Below are positions 42,602-51,286 of a stretch of 64,000 bases of DNA, piece after piece. The DNA comes from Novosphingobium arvoryzae (GTDB taxonomy: Bacteria; Pseudomonadota; Alphaproteobacteria; Sphingomonadales; Sphingomonadaceae). How positions within the stretch are numbered: position 1 is the first letter of the stretch; the number at the start of each line of letters is the position of its first letter. The stretch is taken from NCBI RefSeq assembly GCF_014652615.1, contig NZ_BMZD01000003.1, positions 434,001-498,000 of the forward strand, read 5' to 3'. The translations under genes and the position numbers were made by a program. The notes below the pieces were generated by a model. It was not told the DNA's origin and searched no databases. It saw only the letters and a program-made list of their open reading frames with translations.

Positions 42602-44137
42602 TTACCCGCGCAGTTCGGTTTTCAGCACCTTGCCGCTGGCATTGCGGGGCAGATCCTCGACGAAGGCAAAGCTGCGCGGCACCTTGTAGTTGGCCATGTT
42701 CTCGCGGCTCCAGCCGATTAGTTCGGCCTCGGTCGCGGCCGCACCGGGGCGCAGCACGACATAGGCCTTGCCGACTTCGCCCATGCGCTCGTCCGGCACG
42801 CCGACCACCGCGACCATGGCAATCGCCGGATGGACCGCCAGCAGCTTCTCAACTTCGGCCGGATAGACGTTGAAGCCGCCGGAGATATACAGGTCCTTCA
42901 TGCGGTCGGTGATCCGCACGTATCCGGCCTCGTCCATCGTCCCGACATCGCCGGTGTGGAGCCAGCCGTCAGCGTCGATCGCTTCCGCCGTCGCCTCCGG
43001 ATCGTCCAGGTAGCCCAGCATCACGCCCTGCCCGCGCACCAGGATTTCCCCGGCCTCGCCGCGCGGCACTTCGCGGCCCTCGGCATCGGCAATGATCACT
43101 TCATTGCCGGGAATGGCCGCGCCACAGGTCTGCGCGATCAGCTCCACCGGATCGCCGGGGCGGCAGCCGGTGATGTTGACGCATTCGGTCATGCCATAGG
43201 CGGTGATGATGTCGCGGATGCCCAGTTCGCTGCGGATGCGCTCCACCAGCACTGGCGGCACGGTGGCCGCGCCCGTCGTTCCGCCGCGCAGGGAAGAGGT
43301 GTCGAACGGAGCCTTTTCCAGCTCGGTCAGCAGCATCTGGAACACGGTCGGTGGCCCGGGGAAGAAGTTGATCTTCTCCCGCTCAATCAGGTCAATCGCC
43401 TGTCGCACGTCGAACTGCGCCATCGGCACGGCCACTGCGCCCGACAACAGGCAGGCCACCCAGCCCACCTTCATCCCGAACGAATGGAAGAACGGATTGG
43501 CGATCAGGTAGCGCTCGCCGAACGCCAGTCCGGTGTTGCCGATCCACACCGCGCACTGCGGCAGCACGCGGCCATGCGTCATCAGCACGCCCTTGGGGCT
43601 GCCGGTGGTGCCGCTGGTGAACAGGATATCGCTGATGGTGTCCGCATCGATGCCGGCAAGGGCCGCATCGACTGCCAGATCGGCCGCGCCCTGGCCGCTG
43701 GCGAGGAAGGCCGCGAACTGCGTGTCCAGCATGACCGTTTCACGCAGGTCCGGCAGATCCTCATCCGCCAGCAGCGCCCGGTAGTCGATCCCAAGGAACC
43801 CGGTCACCGTGAACAGCAGCTTGGCATGGGTGCGGCGCAGGATATCCCCGGCCTCGCGACCCTTCAGTCGGGTGTTGAGCGTCACCACCGCCGCGCCGAC
43901 GCTCATCGCCGCCAGCGCCGCGACGATCCATTCACGGCAGTTCGGCGCCCAGACCGCCACCCGGTCTCCCGACCCGATGCCCCGCGCCAGCAGCGCGGAG
44001 GCTCCGGCCCGGGATTGCTCCCACAGCTGCGCAAAAGTCCACGTTTCCCCGCCCTCGATTACCGCGGGGGCATCGGGCCAGGTCCGCGCGGCGGCTTCGG
44101 CTGCGTGGGGAATCGTCGCGGGCAGCGGACTGAGCAT
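42602..44137 (-). CDS. Acyl-CoA synthetase (FadD3-like by context)
   Basis: 511-residue AMP-forming ligase with LFTSGTTGSPKGVLMTHGR, TAYGMTECVNITG, ITDRMKDLYISGGFNVYP and the C-terminal catalytic Lys in LPRNASGKVLKTELRG. The start overlaps the thiolase stop (TGATG). It is the last gene of the 18-gene operon that carries the C/D-ring pathway; in actinobacteria the ligase that starts this pathway is FadD3, which activates the hydrindanone propionic acid HIP. The same role is likely here but not proven by sequence alone. Confidence 0.88.
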   Translation of the reverse strand: MLSPLPATIPHAAEAAARTWPDAPAVIEGGETWTFAQLWEQSRAGASALLARGIGSGDRVAVWAPNCREWIVAALAAMSVGAAVVTLNTRLKGREAGDILRRTHAKLLFTVTGFLGIDYRALLADEDLPDLRETVMLDTQFAAFLASGQGAADLAVDAALAGIDADTISDILFTSGTTGSPKGVLMTHGRVLPQCAVWIGNTGLAFGERYLIANPFFHSFGMKVGWVACLLSGAVAVPMAQFDVRQAIDLIEREKINFFPGPPTVFQMLLTELEKAPFDTSSLRGGTTGAATVPPVLVERIRSELGIRDIITAYGMTECVNITGCRPGDPVELIAQTCGAAIPGNEVIIADAEGREVPRGEAGEILVRGQGVMLGYLDDPEATAEAIDADGWLHTGDVGTMDEAGYVRITDRMKDLYISGGFNVYPAEVEKLLAVHPAIAMVAVVGVPDERMGEVGKAYVVLRPGAAATEAELIGWSRENMANYKVPRSFAFVEDLPRNASGKVLKTELRG

Positions 44138-45339
44138 CAGGCGACCTCGAACAGACCAGCCGCGCCCATGCCGCCCGCGACGCACATGGAGATGACGACA
44201 TACTTCACGCCGCGGCGCTTGCCTTCGATCAGGGCGTGGCCGACCAGGCGGCTCCCGGTCATGCCAAAGGGATGGCCCAGCGCGATGCCGCCGCCGTTGA
44301 CGTTCAGCTTGTCGGGATCGATCCCCAGCTTGCGCTGACAATAGATCGCCTGGCTTGCGAAGGCTTCGTTGATTTCAAACAGGCCGATATCGTCAATCGA
44401 CAAGCCCGCACGATCTAGCAGCTTGGGGATCGCGAAAACCGGGCCGACGCCCATTTCATCCGGCTCACACCCGGCAACCTGGAAACCGCGATAGATGCCC
44501 AGCACCGGCAGGCCTTCCTTCTGCGCGGTATCGAGATCCATGATCACCTGCGCCGACGCGCCATCCGACAGCTGCGAGGCGTTGCCGGCCGTAATGTGGC
44601 GGCCTTCCTTGATGACCATGCCGTCCTTGAACACCGGGCGCAGGCTCGACAGACCCTCGGCCGTCGTGTCGCCGCGCACGCCCTCGTCGGCGGTCACGGT
44701 GACGGTTTCGCGGCCGGTTTCGTTGCCTTCCTTGTCCTTGAGCGACTTTTCGACGGTGATGGCCGCGATTTCGGTATCGAACCGGCCCGCCGCCTGCGCC
44801 GCGCCCGCACGCTGCTGGCTGAGCGCGGAGAAGGCGTCCTGGTCCTCACGGCTGATGCCATAACGCTCGGCCACGATTTCCGCCGTCTCGATCATCGCCA
44901 TGTAGGCATAGGGATCAGCCGCGATCACCGCCTTCGAGCGGTTGCGCCACGCGGGCGCGAACTTGTTGAGCGTCATCGAGATCGTCTCGACCCCGCCCGC
45001 CACGGCCACATCGACCTCGTCGCAACGGATCGCCCGCGCGGCGAGTGCAATGGCGTTGAGGCCCGACGAGCACTTGCGGTCCAGCGTGAAGCCGCTGGTG
45101 GTGTTGGGCAGCTTCGACGCATGGACCGTCAGGCGACCCAGATTATAGCTCTGCGTGTTCCAGTGGTTCCCGCAACCCAGGTACACGTCATCCACGCGGG
45201 CCGGATCGATGCCCGCGCGCTCCAGCGCGGCATCGACGACATGGGCCGACAGCACGGGGGCCTCGGTGTCGTTGAACGCCCCGCGATAGGCTTTGCCGAT
45301 CCCGGTACGGGCAGTGGAAACGATGGCGGCATCACGCAT
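44137..45339 (-). CDS. Acetyl-CoA C-acyltransferase (thiolase), first copy
   Basis: 400-residue thiolase. Nucleophile C90 lies in [13 protein letters not shown], with the [24 protein letters not shown] and [10 protein letters not shown] motifs holding the His and second Cys. It cleaves a 3-ketoacyl-CoA to acetyl-CoA and a shortened acyl-CoA. ATG at 45339 was preferred over an upstream TTG because AAGGAA is well spaced. Together with the thiolase at 50127 it gives two thiolases in one operon; one may serve side-chain removal (FadA5-like) and the other ring catabolism (FadA6-like). Confidence 0.92.
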   Translation of the reverse strand: MRDAAIVSTARTGIGKAYRGAFNDTEAPVLSAHVVDAALERAGIDPARVDDVYLGCGNHWNTQSYNLGRLTVHASKLPNTTSGFTLDRKCSSGLNAIALAARAIRCDEVDVAVAGGVETISMTLNKFAPAWRNRSKAVIAADPYAYMAMIETAEIVAERYGISREDQDAFSALSQQRAGAAQAAGRFDTEIAAITVEKSLKDKEGNETGRETVTVTADEGVRGDTTAEGLSSLRPVFKDGMVIKEGRHITAGNASQLSDGASAQVIMDLDTAQKEGLPVLGIYRGFQVAGCEPDEMGVGPVFAIPKLLDRAGLSIDDIGLFEINEAFASQAIYCQRKLGIDPDKLNVNGGGIALGHPFGMTGSRLVGHALIEGKRRGVKYVVISMCVAGGMGAAGLFEVA

Positions 45340-45363
45340 GGTCTGGTTCCTTGGCAAACGGGT

Positions 45364-45738
45364 TCACTTGGCAATCATGTTGCCGGGGCCGAAAAAGGCC
45401 CGCATTTCGCGCACCTTGCCATCGGCATTGAACGCGAAGGTATCGATCACGTGGATTTCCATGTCCTTGCCGTCAAAATGAAGCGGCACATGGAACGCAA
45501 ATGCGGCGTGGCCTTCCGCAAGGCGGATCGGGCCGTCGAGCACCAGCTTCGCGCCGGTGGCCATCGATGCCTGGTAGAATTCGCGGATCGCCGCATGGCC
45601 CACCTTGGGCGGGGTACCAACCGGGTCTTCCACCACGGCATCCTCGGCAAAGATCGCCACGGCCTGCTCCGGATCGCCGGCCGCAAAGGCGGCGACATAG
45701 GCGAGAACCGCGGCTTCCATCTGTTCAGGCGTGGCCAT
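45364..45738 (-). CDS. ksi: Steroid delta-isomerase (3-ketosteroid isomerase)
   Basis: 124 residues, almost colinear with Comamonas testosteroni KSI as I remember it. The catalytic residues fall at identical numbers: Y14 (LAYVAAF), D38 (VVEDPVG) and D99 (VIDTFAFN), together with Y55 (REFYQAS), AAFAFHV and the C-terminal MRAFFGPGN. It moves the delta-5 double bond of 3-keto-5-ene steroids into conjugation at delta-4. The numbering match supports MATPEQ as the start; a second Met immediately before it could also serve. It lies within the C/D-ring operon, 5 nt after the MaoC-like gene. This is the clearest direct evidence that the window deals with steroids. Confidence 0.93.
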   Translation of the reverse strand: MATPEQMEAAVLAYVAAFAAGDPEQAVAIFAEDAVVEDPVGTPPKVGHAAIREFYQASMATGAKLVLDGPIRLAEGHAAFAFHVPLHFDGKDMEIHVIDTFAFNADGKVREMRAFFGPGNMIAK

Positions 45739-45743
45739 CATGC

Positions 45744-46202
45744 TTACTCCGGGAAATAGCGGCTGATGGTATCGACCACGCAAGCCGGCTTTTCGCTGCC
45801 CTCGATCTCGACCGTGACGCGCACAACCGACTGGATCGCACCCTTCACTTCCTCGACGCCGACGATCTCGCCTACGCCGCGAATGCGGCTGCCGACCTTT
45901 ACGGGTGCGAGGAAGCGCAGGCGGTCTGCCCCGACGTTCACCGCATGGGTAAAGCCGCGCACCTCGATCAGGTCTGGCAGGAAGTAGTTCACCAGGCTCA
46001 TCGTCAGATAGCCATGGGCGATGGTGCCGCCGAACGGCCCCTCCTTCGCGCGCTCCACATCGACGTGGATCCACTGGTGATCGCCGGTCACTTCGGCAAA
46101 GCCGTTGACCCGGTCCTGCTCGATGGCCAGCCACTCGGTCGGGCCAAGGACGGTGCCCTCTTGCCCGATCAGGTCGCGCGGGGATGCATAGATCTTGGTC
46201 AT
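45744..46202 (-). CDS. MaoC-like (R)-specific enoyl-CoA hydratase
   Basis: 152-residue hot-dog-fold hydratase. The catalytic Asp/His appear in FAEVTGDHQWIHVD (GDxxxxH form of the hydratase-2 motif), followed by GTIAHGYLTMSLV. The reaction is hydration of a trans-2-enoyl-CoA to the (R)-3-hydroxyacyl-CoA, or the reverse. The single small domain suggests a dimer. It starts 2 nt after the ipdF stop in the 18-gene operon. It could supply the hydratase of the ring-D or side-chain beta-oxidation cycle. Confidence 0.88.
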   Translation of the reverse strand: MTKIYASPRDLIGQEGTVLGPTEWLAIEQDRVNGFAEVTGDHQWIHVDVERAKEGPFGGTIAHGYLTMSLVNYFLPDLIEVRGFTHAVNVGADRLRFLAPVKVGSRIRGVGEIVGVEEVKGAIQSVVRVTVEIEGSEKPACVVDTISRYFPE

Positions 46203-46204
46203 GG

Positions 46205-46987
46205 TCAGGCCCGCTGGCTGGAAACCGACAGCACTTCGCCGGTCATGTAGGACGACAGGTCGGAGGCCAGGAACATCATCACGTTGGCGACTTCCCAGAC
46301 TTCGGCCGGACGCCCGAAGGCTTCCTTGGCCGACAGTTCGGCCAGCAGGTCATCGGTGGTCACCTTGGCCAGGAACGCGTGCATCGCGATCGACGGAGCA
46401 ACCGCGTTGATCCGCACATTGTGCTCGGCCGCCTCCACCGCCGAGCAGCGGGTGAACGCCATCACGCCCGCCTTCGCGGCAGCATAATGGGCCTGCCCCT
46501 TTTGCGCGCGCCAGCCAAGCACCGAGGCGTTGTTGACGACCACCCCGGTCTTGCGCGCATACATCGCGGGAAGGAACGCGCGGCTCATCCGGAACACGCT
46601 GTTGAGCGTGACGTCGAGCACGCGGAACCATTGCTCGTCGGTCATGTCGACCACATCGACTTCACCGCCAAGGCCCGCGTTGTTGATCAGCACGTCGACG
46701 TGGCCCAGTTCGGCAAGCGCCGCGGCGTGGAGCGCATCGACCTGGTCCTGGCTGGTCACGTCGCACACGAAGGTCGCCGGGCGCTGGCCGCATTCGGCGG
46801 CGATCCGGTCGGCAGCTTCGCCCAGCCGGCGCTCATGGAAGTCGCTCATCAGCACGGTCGCGCCTTCTTCCACCGCACGCTTGGCAGCGGAGAAGCCGAT
46901 GCCGGTGCCAGCCGAGGCGGTCACAACCACAGTCTTGCCGGCCAGCAGATTGCGGCCCTGCGGATAAGCCGGGATCGGAGCAGCCAT
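46205..46987 (-). CDS. ipdF: IpdF-like SDR (5-hydroxy-HIP-CoA dehydrogenase type)
   Basis: 260 residues. Beyond the SDR motifs (VTASAGTGIG, INNAGLGG, YAAAK) it shows long runs that I recognise from mycobacterial IpdF (Rv3559c): DFHERRLGE, VVNNASVLGWRAQ, TRCSAVEAAEHNVRINAVAPSIA and YMTGEVLSVS. IpdF oxidises the 5-hydroxyl of the HIP-CoA intermediate in C/D-ring breakdown. As in Mycobacterium it is adjacent to a FadE30-like dehydrogenase gene (1-nt overlap), which strengthens the call. Confidence 0.9.
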   Translation of the reverse strand: MAAPIPAYPQGRNLLAGKTVVVTASAGTGIGFSAAKRAVEEGATVLMSDFHERRLGEAADRIAAECGQRPATFVCDVTSQDQVDALHAAALAELGHVDVLINNAGLGGEVDVVDMTDEQWFRVLDVTLNSVFRMSRAFLPAMYARKTGVVVNNASVLGWRAQKGQAHYAAAKAGVMAFTRCSAVEAAEHNVRINAVAPSIAMHAFLAKVTTDDLLAELSAKEAFGRPAEVWEVANVMMFLASDLSSYMTGEVLSVSSQRA

Positions 46988-48165
46988 CAGACGTCACCCC
47001 GCGGTTCGCGCGGCATGCCCAGACCGCGCTCGGCGATCAGGTTGCGCTGGATCTGGTTGGTCCCGCCATAGATCGTGTCGGCGCGGCTGTAGAGGAACAG
47101 ATTGGGCAGCGTGTCCCATTCATACTCTGCCCCTTCGGCCACTTCGGCAGCCTGCCCCAGCACGTCCATCGCCAGTTCGCCCAGGTTGCGCCGCCAGCTG
47201 GCCCACTGGATCTTGTAGGTCAGCGCCGCGCCGTCGATCTTGGAATGATCGGTCTGCGACAGCATCCGCAGCGCGCCATAGCGCATCAGGTTGAGGCCGA
47301 TTTCCGCCTTGGCGATACGCTGACGGATCAGCGGATCCTTGGCCGCGCCATTCGCCTTGGCCGCCGCGATGATTTCGTCCAGCTCGTTGCGGAAGCCCAT
47401 TTGCTGGCCCAGCGTGGAAACGCCGCGTTCGAACGCCAGCAGACCCATCGCGATCTTCCAGCCTTCACCCGGCGCGCCAATCAGGCTGTCCGCCGGGCAG
47501 CGCGCATCGGTGAAGAAGGTTTCGTTGAATTCGGCATCGCCGTTGATCTGCTTGATCCCGCGGATCTCGATCCCCGGCTGGTCGATTTCCATCATCAGGA
47601 AGGTCAGGCCCTTGGGCCCCTTCGACCCTTCCTCGCTACGGGAAACGACGAAGATCCAGTCGGAAATGTGCGCCAGGCTGGTCCAGATCTTCTGGCCGTT
47701 GACGACCCATTCCCCGCCCTCAAGCCGCGCCTTGGTGCGGACCGAAGCGAGGTCGGACCCGGCACCCGGTTCCGAAAAGCCCTGGCAGAAGATGGTCTTG
47801 CCCGCCGCGATATCAGGCAGGAAGCGCTGCTTCTGCGCTTCGGTGCCGAATGCCAGAATGGTCGGACCGGCCAGTTCGACGCCGATGTGATTGACGCGGC
47901 CCGGAACCCCGGCGCGCGCATATTCCTCGGCAAAGATCACCTGATGGGCCAGGCTGGCGTTGCGGCCACCCCATTCCTCGGGCCAGCCGATGCACGACCA
48001 CTTGTAAGCGGCCAGTTGCTGTTCCCATTCCTTGCGGCGTTCGGGGCAGGCAGTCAGCTTGGTGATGCCCTTGATGTCCTTGAACTCGCCAGCCATCTGG
48101 CCATTCAGCCAGTCGGCGCATTCGGCCCGGAACAGCTCGTCCTCGCGCGAAAAGCCCAGCTTCAT
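46987..48165 (-). CDS. Acyl-CoA dehydrogenase, FadE30/IpdE1-like
   Basis: 392-residue flavoprotein with CQGFSEPGAGSDLASVRTKA, WTSLAHISDW, FERGVSTLG and the C-terminal IYGGTNQIQRNLIAERGLG. The glutamate of the MCAD-type Y-E-G-T loop is Gly (YGGT), so the catalytic base must be elsewhere or in the partner subunit. It overlaps the start of the downstream ipdF and the 3' end of the shorter dehydrogenase gene at 48162 (ATGA). The pairing of a long and a short subunit fits the alpha2beta2 steroid dehydrogenases of actinobacteria (IpdE1-IpdE2), where the long one is FadE30. Confidence 0.88.
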   Translation of the reverse strand: MKLGFSREDELFRAECADWLNGQMAGEFKDIKGITKLTACPERRKEWEQQLAAYKWSCIGWPEEWGGRNASLAHQVIFAEEYARAGVPGRVNHIGVELAGPTILAFGTEAQKQRFLPDIAAGKTIFCQGFSEPGAGSDLASVRTKARLEGGEWVVNGQKIWTSLAHISDWIFVVSRSEEGSKGPKGLTFLMMEIDQPGIEIRGIKQINGDAEFNETFFTDARCPADSLIGAPGEGWKIAMGLLAFERGVSTLGQQMGFRNELDEIIAAAKANGAAKDPLIRQRIAKAEIGLNLMRYGALRMLSQTDHSKIDGAALTYKIQWASWRRNLGELAMDVLGQAAEVAEGAEYEWDTLPNLFLYSRADTIYGGTNQIQRNLIAERGLGMPREPRGDV

Positions 48166-49220
48166 GCGGCGTCTCCCAGAATCATGCTGGCAATCCGCTC
48201 ACGGTGCCAGTTCCCGCTGCCCAGCATCGACTGGATCGCGCGGGCGCGTTTGAAATAGAGGTGGGCGTCATGCTCCCACGTGAAGCCGATCCCGCCGTGC
48301 AGCTGGATCATGTTGCCCGCGCACATGAAGTACGTGTCGGCGGCAAAGCTCTTGGCCGAATGGACCGCAAGTTCGGCCTCGTCCGAGCCCTCGTCCACCG
48401 CGCAGGCTGCCCAGTAAACGGCAGAGCGGGCCTGCTCGATTTCGATCATCATGTCAGCCAGGCGGTGCTTGTAAGCCTGGAACGAACCGATCGCGCGGCC
48501 GAACTGGACACGCTCCTTGGCGTAGCCCACGGTGCGGTCCAGCGCAGCCTGCGCCCCGCCCAGTGCTTCCGCCGCCACGGTAACGAAGCCTGCACGGTGC
48601 GCGGCTTCGATTGCGGCGGCCGGATTGCCCAGCGGCGCGCCCTGCACACCGGCCAGTGCCACTTGCGCATAGGGACGCGTCTGGTCCATCGTGGTCTGCG
48701 CCGTGACGGCAAGGCCAGCCGCATCGACCGGAACAATCCACGCGCCGGTATTGCTGGTCACCACGAAGACTTGCGCCGAAGCGCCGTGGGCGACGAACCG
48801 GTCCCCACCGGTCAGCACATCGCCATTGGCGGCCAGAGCCGCATCATGGACATAGCCAGCAACGACTTCGCCCGAAAGCAGCCGGGGCAGCCATTCGGCC
48901 TGCTGCTCAGGCGTCCCGCCAGCCGCAATGGCCTGCGCCGCCATGGCCAGAGAGCCCAGCATCGGCAGGGCCGCCACTTGCGCGCCCGCTGCTTCGGCGA
49001 TGATTGCCAGCTCGACCAGCCCCAGCCCGGCTCCGCCCGCGCTTTCCGGGATACCGATGCCCGACAGGCCCAGTTCCTGGCAGAACGCGGTCCACAGCTC
49101 GGCATCGATACCGTCCGCCGCCATCGCCTTGCGCGTGCGCTCGGACGTGGCGTTTTCGGTGAAGAAGGCGCGCGCGGTTTCCGCGATCATCGCCTGTTCG
49201 TCGGTAAATACGAATTCCAT
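48162..49220 (-). CDS. Acyl-CoA dehydrogenase, short partner subunit (IpdE2-like)
   Basis: 352 residues, shorter than canonical dehydrogenases, with MEFVFTDEQAMIAETARAFF at the N-terminus and QLHGGIGFTWEHDAHLYFKRA in the C-terminal domain. The latter motif is typical of one subunit type in heteromeric steroid acyl-CoA dehydrogenases. It is coupled to the 46987 gene. In the centre (residues 120-200) flavin-contact motifs are reduced, consistent with a shared active site. It begins 1 nt after the SDR stop. Confidence 0.85.
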   Translation of the reverse strand: MEFVFTDEQAMIAETARAFFTENATSERTRKAMAADGIDAELWTAFCQELGLSGIGIPESAGGAGLGLVELAIIAEAAGAQVAALPMLGSLAMAAQAIAAGGTPEQQAEWLPRLLSGEVVAGYVHDAALAANGDVLTGGDRFVAHGASAQVFVVTSNTGAWIVPVDAAGLAVTAQTTMDQTRPYAQVALAGVQGAPLGNPAAAIEAAHRAGFVTVAAEALGGAQAALDRTVGYAKERVQFGRAIGSFQAYKHRLADMMIEIEQARSAVYWAACAVDEGSDEAELAVHSAKSFAADTYFMCAGNMIQLHGGIGFTWEHDAHLYFKRARAIQSMLGSGNWHRERIASMILGDAA

Positions 49221-49221
49221 G

Positions 49222-50127
49222 TCAGGCGGTCCCCCACACCTTGCGCGGCGGCACACGGGTCGCCAGCAACTTTTCAACCGCAGCGCCGACTTCGGCCGGT
49301 GCCCACTGCGCGCCCTTGTCCACCATCGGACCTTCGCGCCAGCCGTCTTCCAGCATGATCTTGCCGCCTTCGAGTTCGAATACGCAGCCGGTCACGTCGG
49401 CGCTTTCGCCACTGCCCAGCCAGACAACGGTCGGCGCAATATTCGCCGGGTCCATCACGTCAAACACCTGGCCTTCGGTCGCCATCTTGTCGGCAAAGGC
49501 CTGTTCGGTCATGCGGGTGCGGGCCGACGGGGCGAGCGCGTTGGCAGTGATGCCATAGCGCCCCAGTTCAGCGGCCTGGACCAGCGTCAGCGAGGCGATC
49601 CCGCCCTTGGCCGTCGAATAGGCGGCCTGCGCGATAGAGCCTTGCAGCCCTGCCCCGGACGAGGTGTTGATGATCCGCGCATCGGGGTTGGTCCCGGCCT
49701 TCTGCTTGGCGCGCCAGTAATCCACGGCGTGCCGCGACAGGCAGAAATGCCCGCGCAGGTGGACGTGCATGGTCGCATCCCACTCTTCCAGCGTGGCAGA
49801 CACGAACATCCGGTCGCGCACGATCCCGGCATTGTTGACCACCACGTGCAAGTCGCCGAACGCGGCCACGGCGGCGTCAACGATGCGCTTGGCCGCATCC
49901 CAGTCGGTGATGTCTTCGTAGTTGGCGATGGCCTTGCCGCCAGCGGCAATGATTTCAGCAACAACGCCATCGGCGGCGCTGGTATCGCGCCCTTCGCCGT
50001 TCAGCGAGGTGCCAATGTCGTTGACCACCACGTTCGCGCCCTCGGCCGCAAAGGCCAGCGCATAGGCGCGGCCCAGCCCGCGGGCGGCACCGGTGATGAT
50101 GACGGTGCGATTTTCGCAAATACCCAT
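49222..50127 (-). CDS. SDR related to multifunctional-enzyme-type 3-hydroxyacyl-CoA dehydrogenase
   Basis: 301 residues with VIITGAARGLGRAYALAFA, VVVNDIGTSLNGEG, VVNNAGIVRDRMF and catalytic YSTAK. The VNDIG strand and the C-terminal GWREGP segment resemble the dehydrogenase domain of HSD17B4/Hsd4A and the Mycobacterium Rv3548c-type proteins found in the C/D-ring gene set. A 3-hydroxyacyl-CoA dehydrogenase role in a beta-oxidation round is likely. The start overlaps the thiolase stop by 1 nt (TAATG). Confidence 0.87.
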   Translation of the reverse strand: MGICENRTVIITGAARGLGRAYALAFAAEGANVVVNDIGTSLNGEGRDTSAADGVVAEIIAAGGKAIANYEDITDWDAAKRIVDAAVAAFGDLHVVVNNAGIVRDRMFVSATLEEWDATMHVHLRGHFCLSRHAVDYWRAKQKAGTNPDARIINTSSGAGLQGSIAQAAYSTAKGGIASLTLVQAAELGRYGITANALAPSARTRMTEQAFADKMATEGQVFDVMDPANIAPTVVWLGSGESADVTGCVFELEGGKIMLEDGWREGPMVDKGAQWAPAEVGAAVEKLLATRVPPRKVWGTA

Positions 50128-51278
50128 TACAGCCTCTCGATAATCGTGACGTTGGCCTGACCGCCGCCTTCGCACATGGTCTGCAGACCATAGCGCCCGC
50201 CGGTGCGTTCCAGCGCATTGAGCAAGGTGGTCATCAGTCGAGCGCCGGTCGCGCCAAGCGGATGGCCCAGGGCGATCGCGCCGCCGTGGATGTTGACCTT
50301 CTCGTGCGGGATGCCCAGTTCTTTCATCCACGCCATCGGCACGGATGCGAACGCTTCGTTGCATTCGAACAGGTCGATGTCGGCAACGGTCATGCCCGCC
50401 TTCTTCAGCGCATACTCGGTCGCGGGGATCGGCGCGGTCAGCATCCACACCGGGTCGTCCGCACGGACGGAAATGTGATGGATGCGCGCACGCGGCGTCA
50501 GGTTGTGTTCCTTCACCGCGCGTTCGCTGGCGACCAGCATCGCGGCCGCGCCATCGCAGTTCTGGCTGGAAATCCCCGCGGTGATGATCCCGCCTTCCTG
50601 CACGGTGCGCAGACCGGCCAGACCTTCAAGCGAAGTCGTCGGGCGGATCGTTTCGTCGGCGGCCAGTTCCGCCATCGGCGCGATCTCGTTCGCGAACCAG
50701 CCGTTGTCCGCCGCCGCCTGCGCGCGCTGGTGCGATGCGACCGCAAACGCTTCCATCTCGGCGCGGGTCAGGCCCCACTTCGCCGCGATCATCTCGGCCG
50801 AATTGATCTGGTTCAGGATGCCGTCGCCATAGCGCGCGACCCAGCCGGGCGAGGTGTTGAACGGGTTGGAAAAGCCGTAAGGCTCCGCCGCCAGCATCGC
50901 CGCCGAAATGGGGATTGCGTTCATCGCCTGACTGCCACCCGCGACGACGAGATCCTGCGTCCCGCTCATCACGCCTTGCGCGGCGAAGTGAACGGCCTGC
51001 TGGCTCGATCCACACTGGCGGTCAATCGTGGTGCCCGGCACATGCTGCGGCAGGCCAGCCACGAGCCACACGGTGCGGCCGATGTCTCCGGCTTGCGGCC
51101 CGATGGTGTCGCAGCAGCCCCAGACGACGTCGTCGACAAGGTTGGCGTCGATCCCGGTGCGCTCCACCAGTGCCTTGATCGGATGCGCGCCAAGGTCCGC
51201 CGGATGGAGCCCGGCCAGACTGCCCTTCTTGCGCCCGATGGGCGTGCGGACAGCGTCGATAATATATGCTTCAGCCAT
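50127..51278 (-). CDS. Thiolase, FadA6-like
   Basis: 383-residue thiolase with nucleophile C89 in TIDRQCGSSQQAVHFAAQ, FECNEAFASVP, GGAIALGHPLGATGAR and the terminal CEGGGQANVT. The QQAVHFAAQ stretch separates it from the first thiolase (GLNAIA type), so the two probably differ in substrate. By neighbourhood (IpdF, FadE pairs, EchA20, IpdC, IpdAB) it corresponds to FadA6, which removes acetyl-CoA late in C/D-ring catabolism. The start was chosen at MAEAYII, where homology begins. Confidence 0.9.
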   Translation of the reverse strand: MAEAYIIDAVRTPIGRKKGSLAGLHPADLGAHPIKALVERTGIDANLVDDVVWGCCDTIGPQAGDIGRTVWLVAGLPQHVPGTTIDRQCGSSQQAVHFAAQGVMSGTQDLVVAGGSQAMNAIPISAAMLAAEPYGFSNPFNTSPGWVARYGDGILNQINSAEMIAAKWGLTRAEMEAFAVASHQRAQAAADNGWFANEIAPMAELAADETIRPTTSLEGLAGLRTVQEGGIITAGISSQNCDGAAAMLVASERAVKEHNLTPRARIHHISVRADDPVWMLTAPIPATEYALKKAGMTVADIDLFECNEAFASVPMAWMKELGIPHEKVNIHGGAIALGHPLGATGARLMTTLLNALERTGGRYGLQTMCEGGGQANVTIIERL

Positions 51279-51286
51279 GGTGATCC

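Noticed and set aside
45741-46134. 5' extension of the ketosteroid isomerase frame
   Set aside because: The extension lies inside the MaoC-like gene in another frame. The protein from the internal Met matches the family length and residue numbering exactly.
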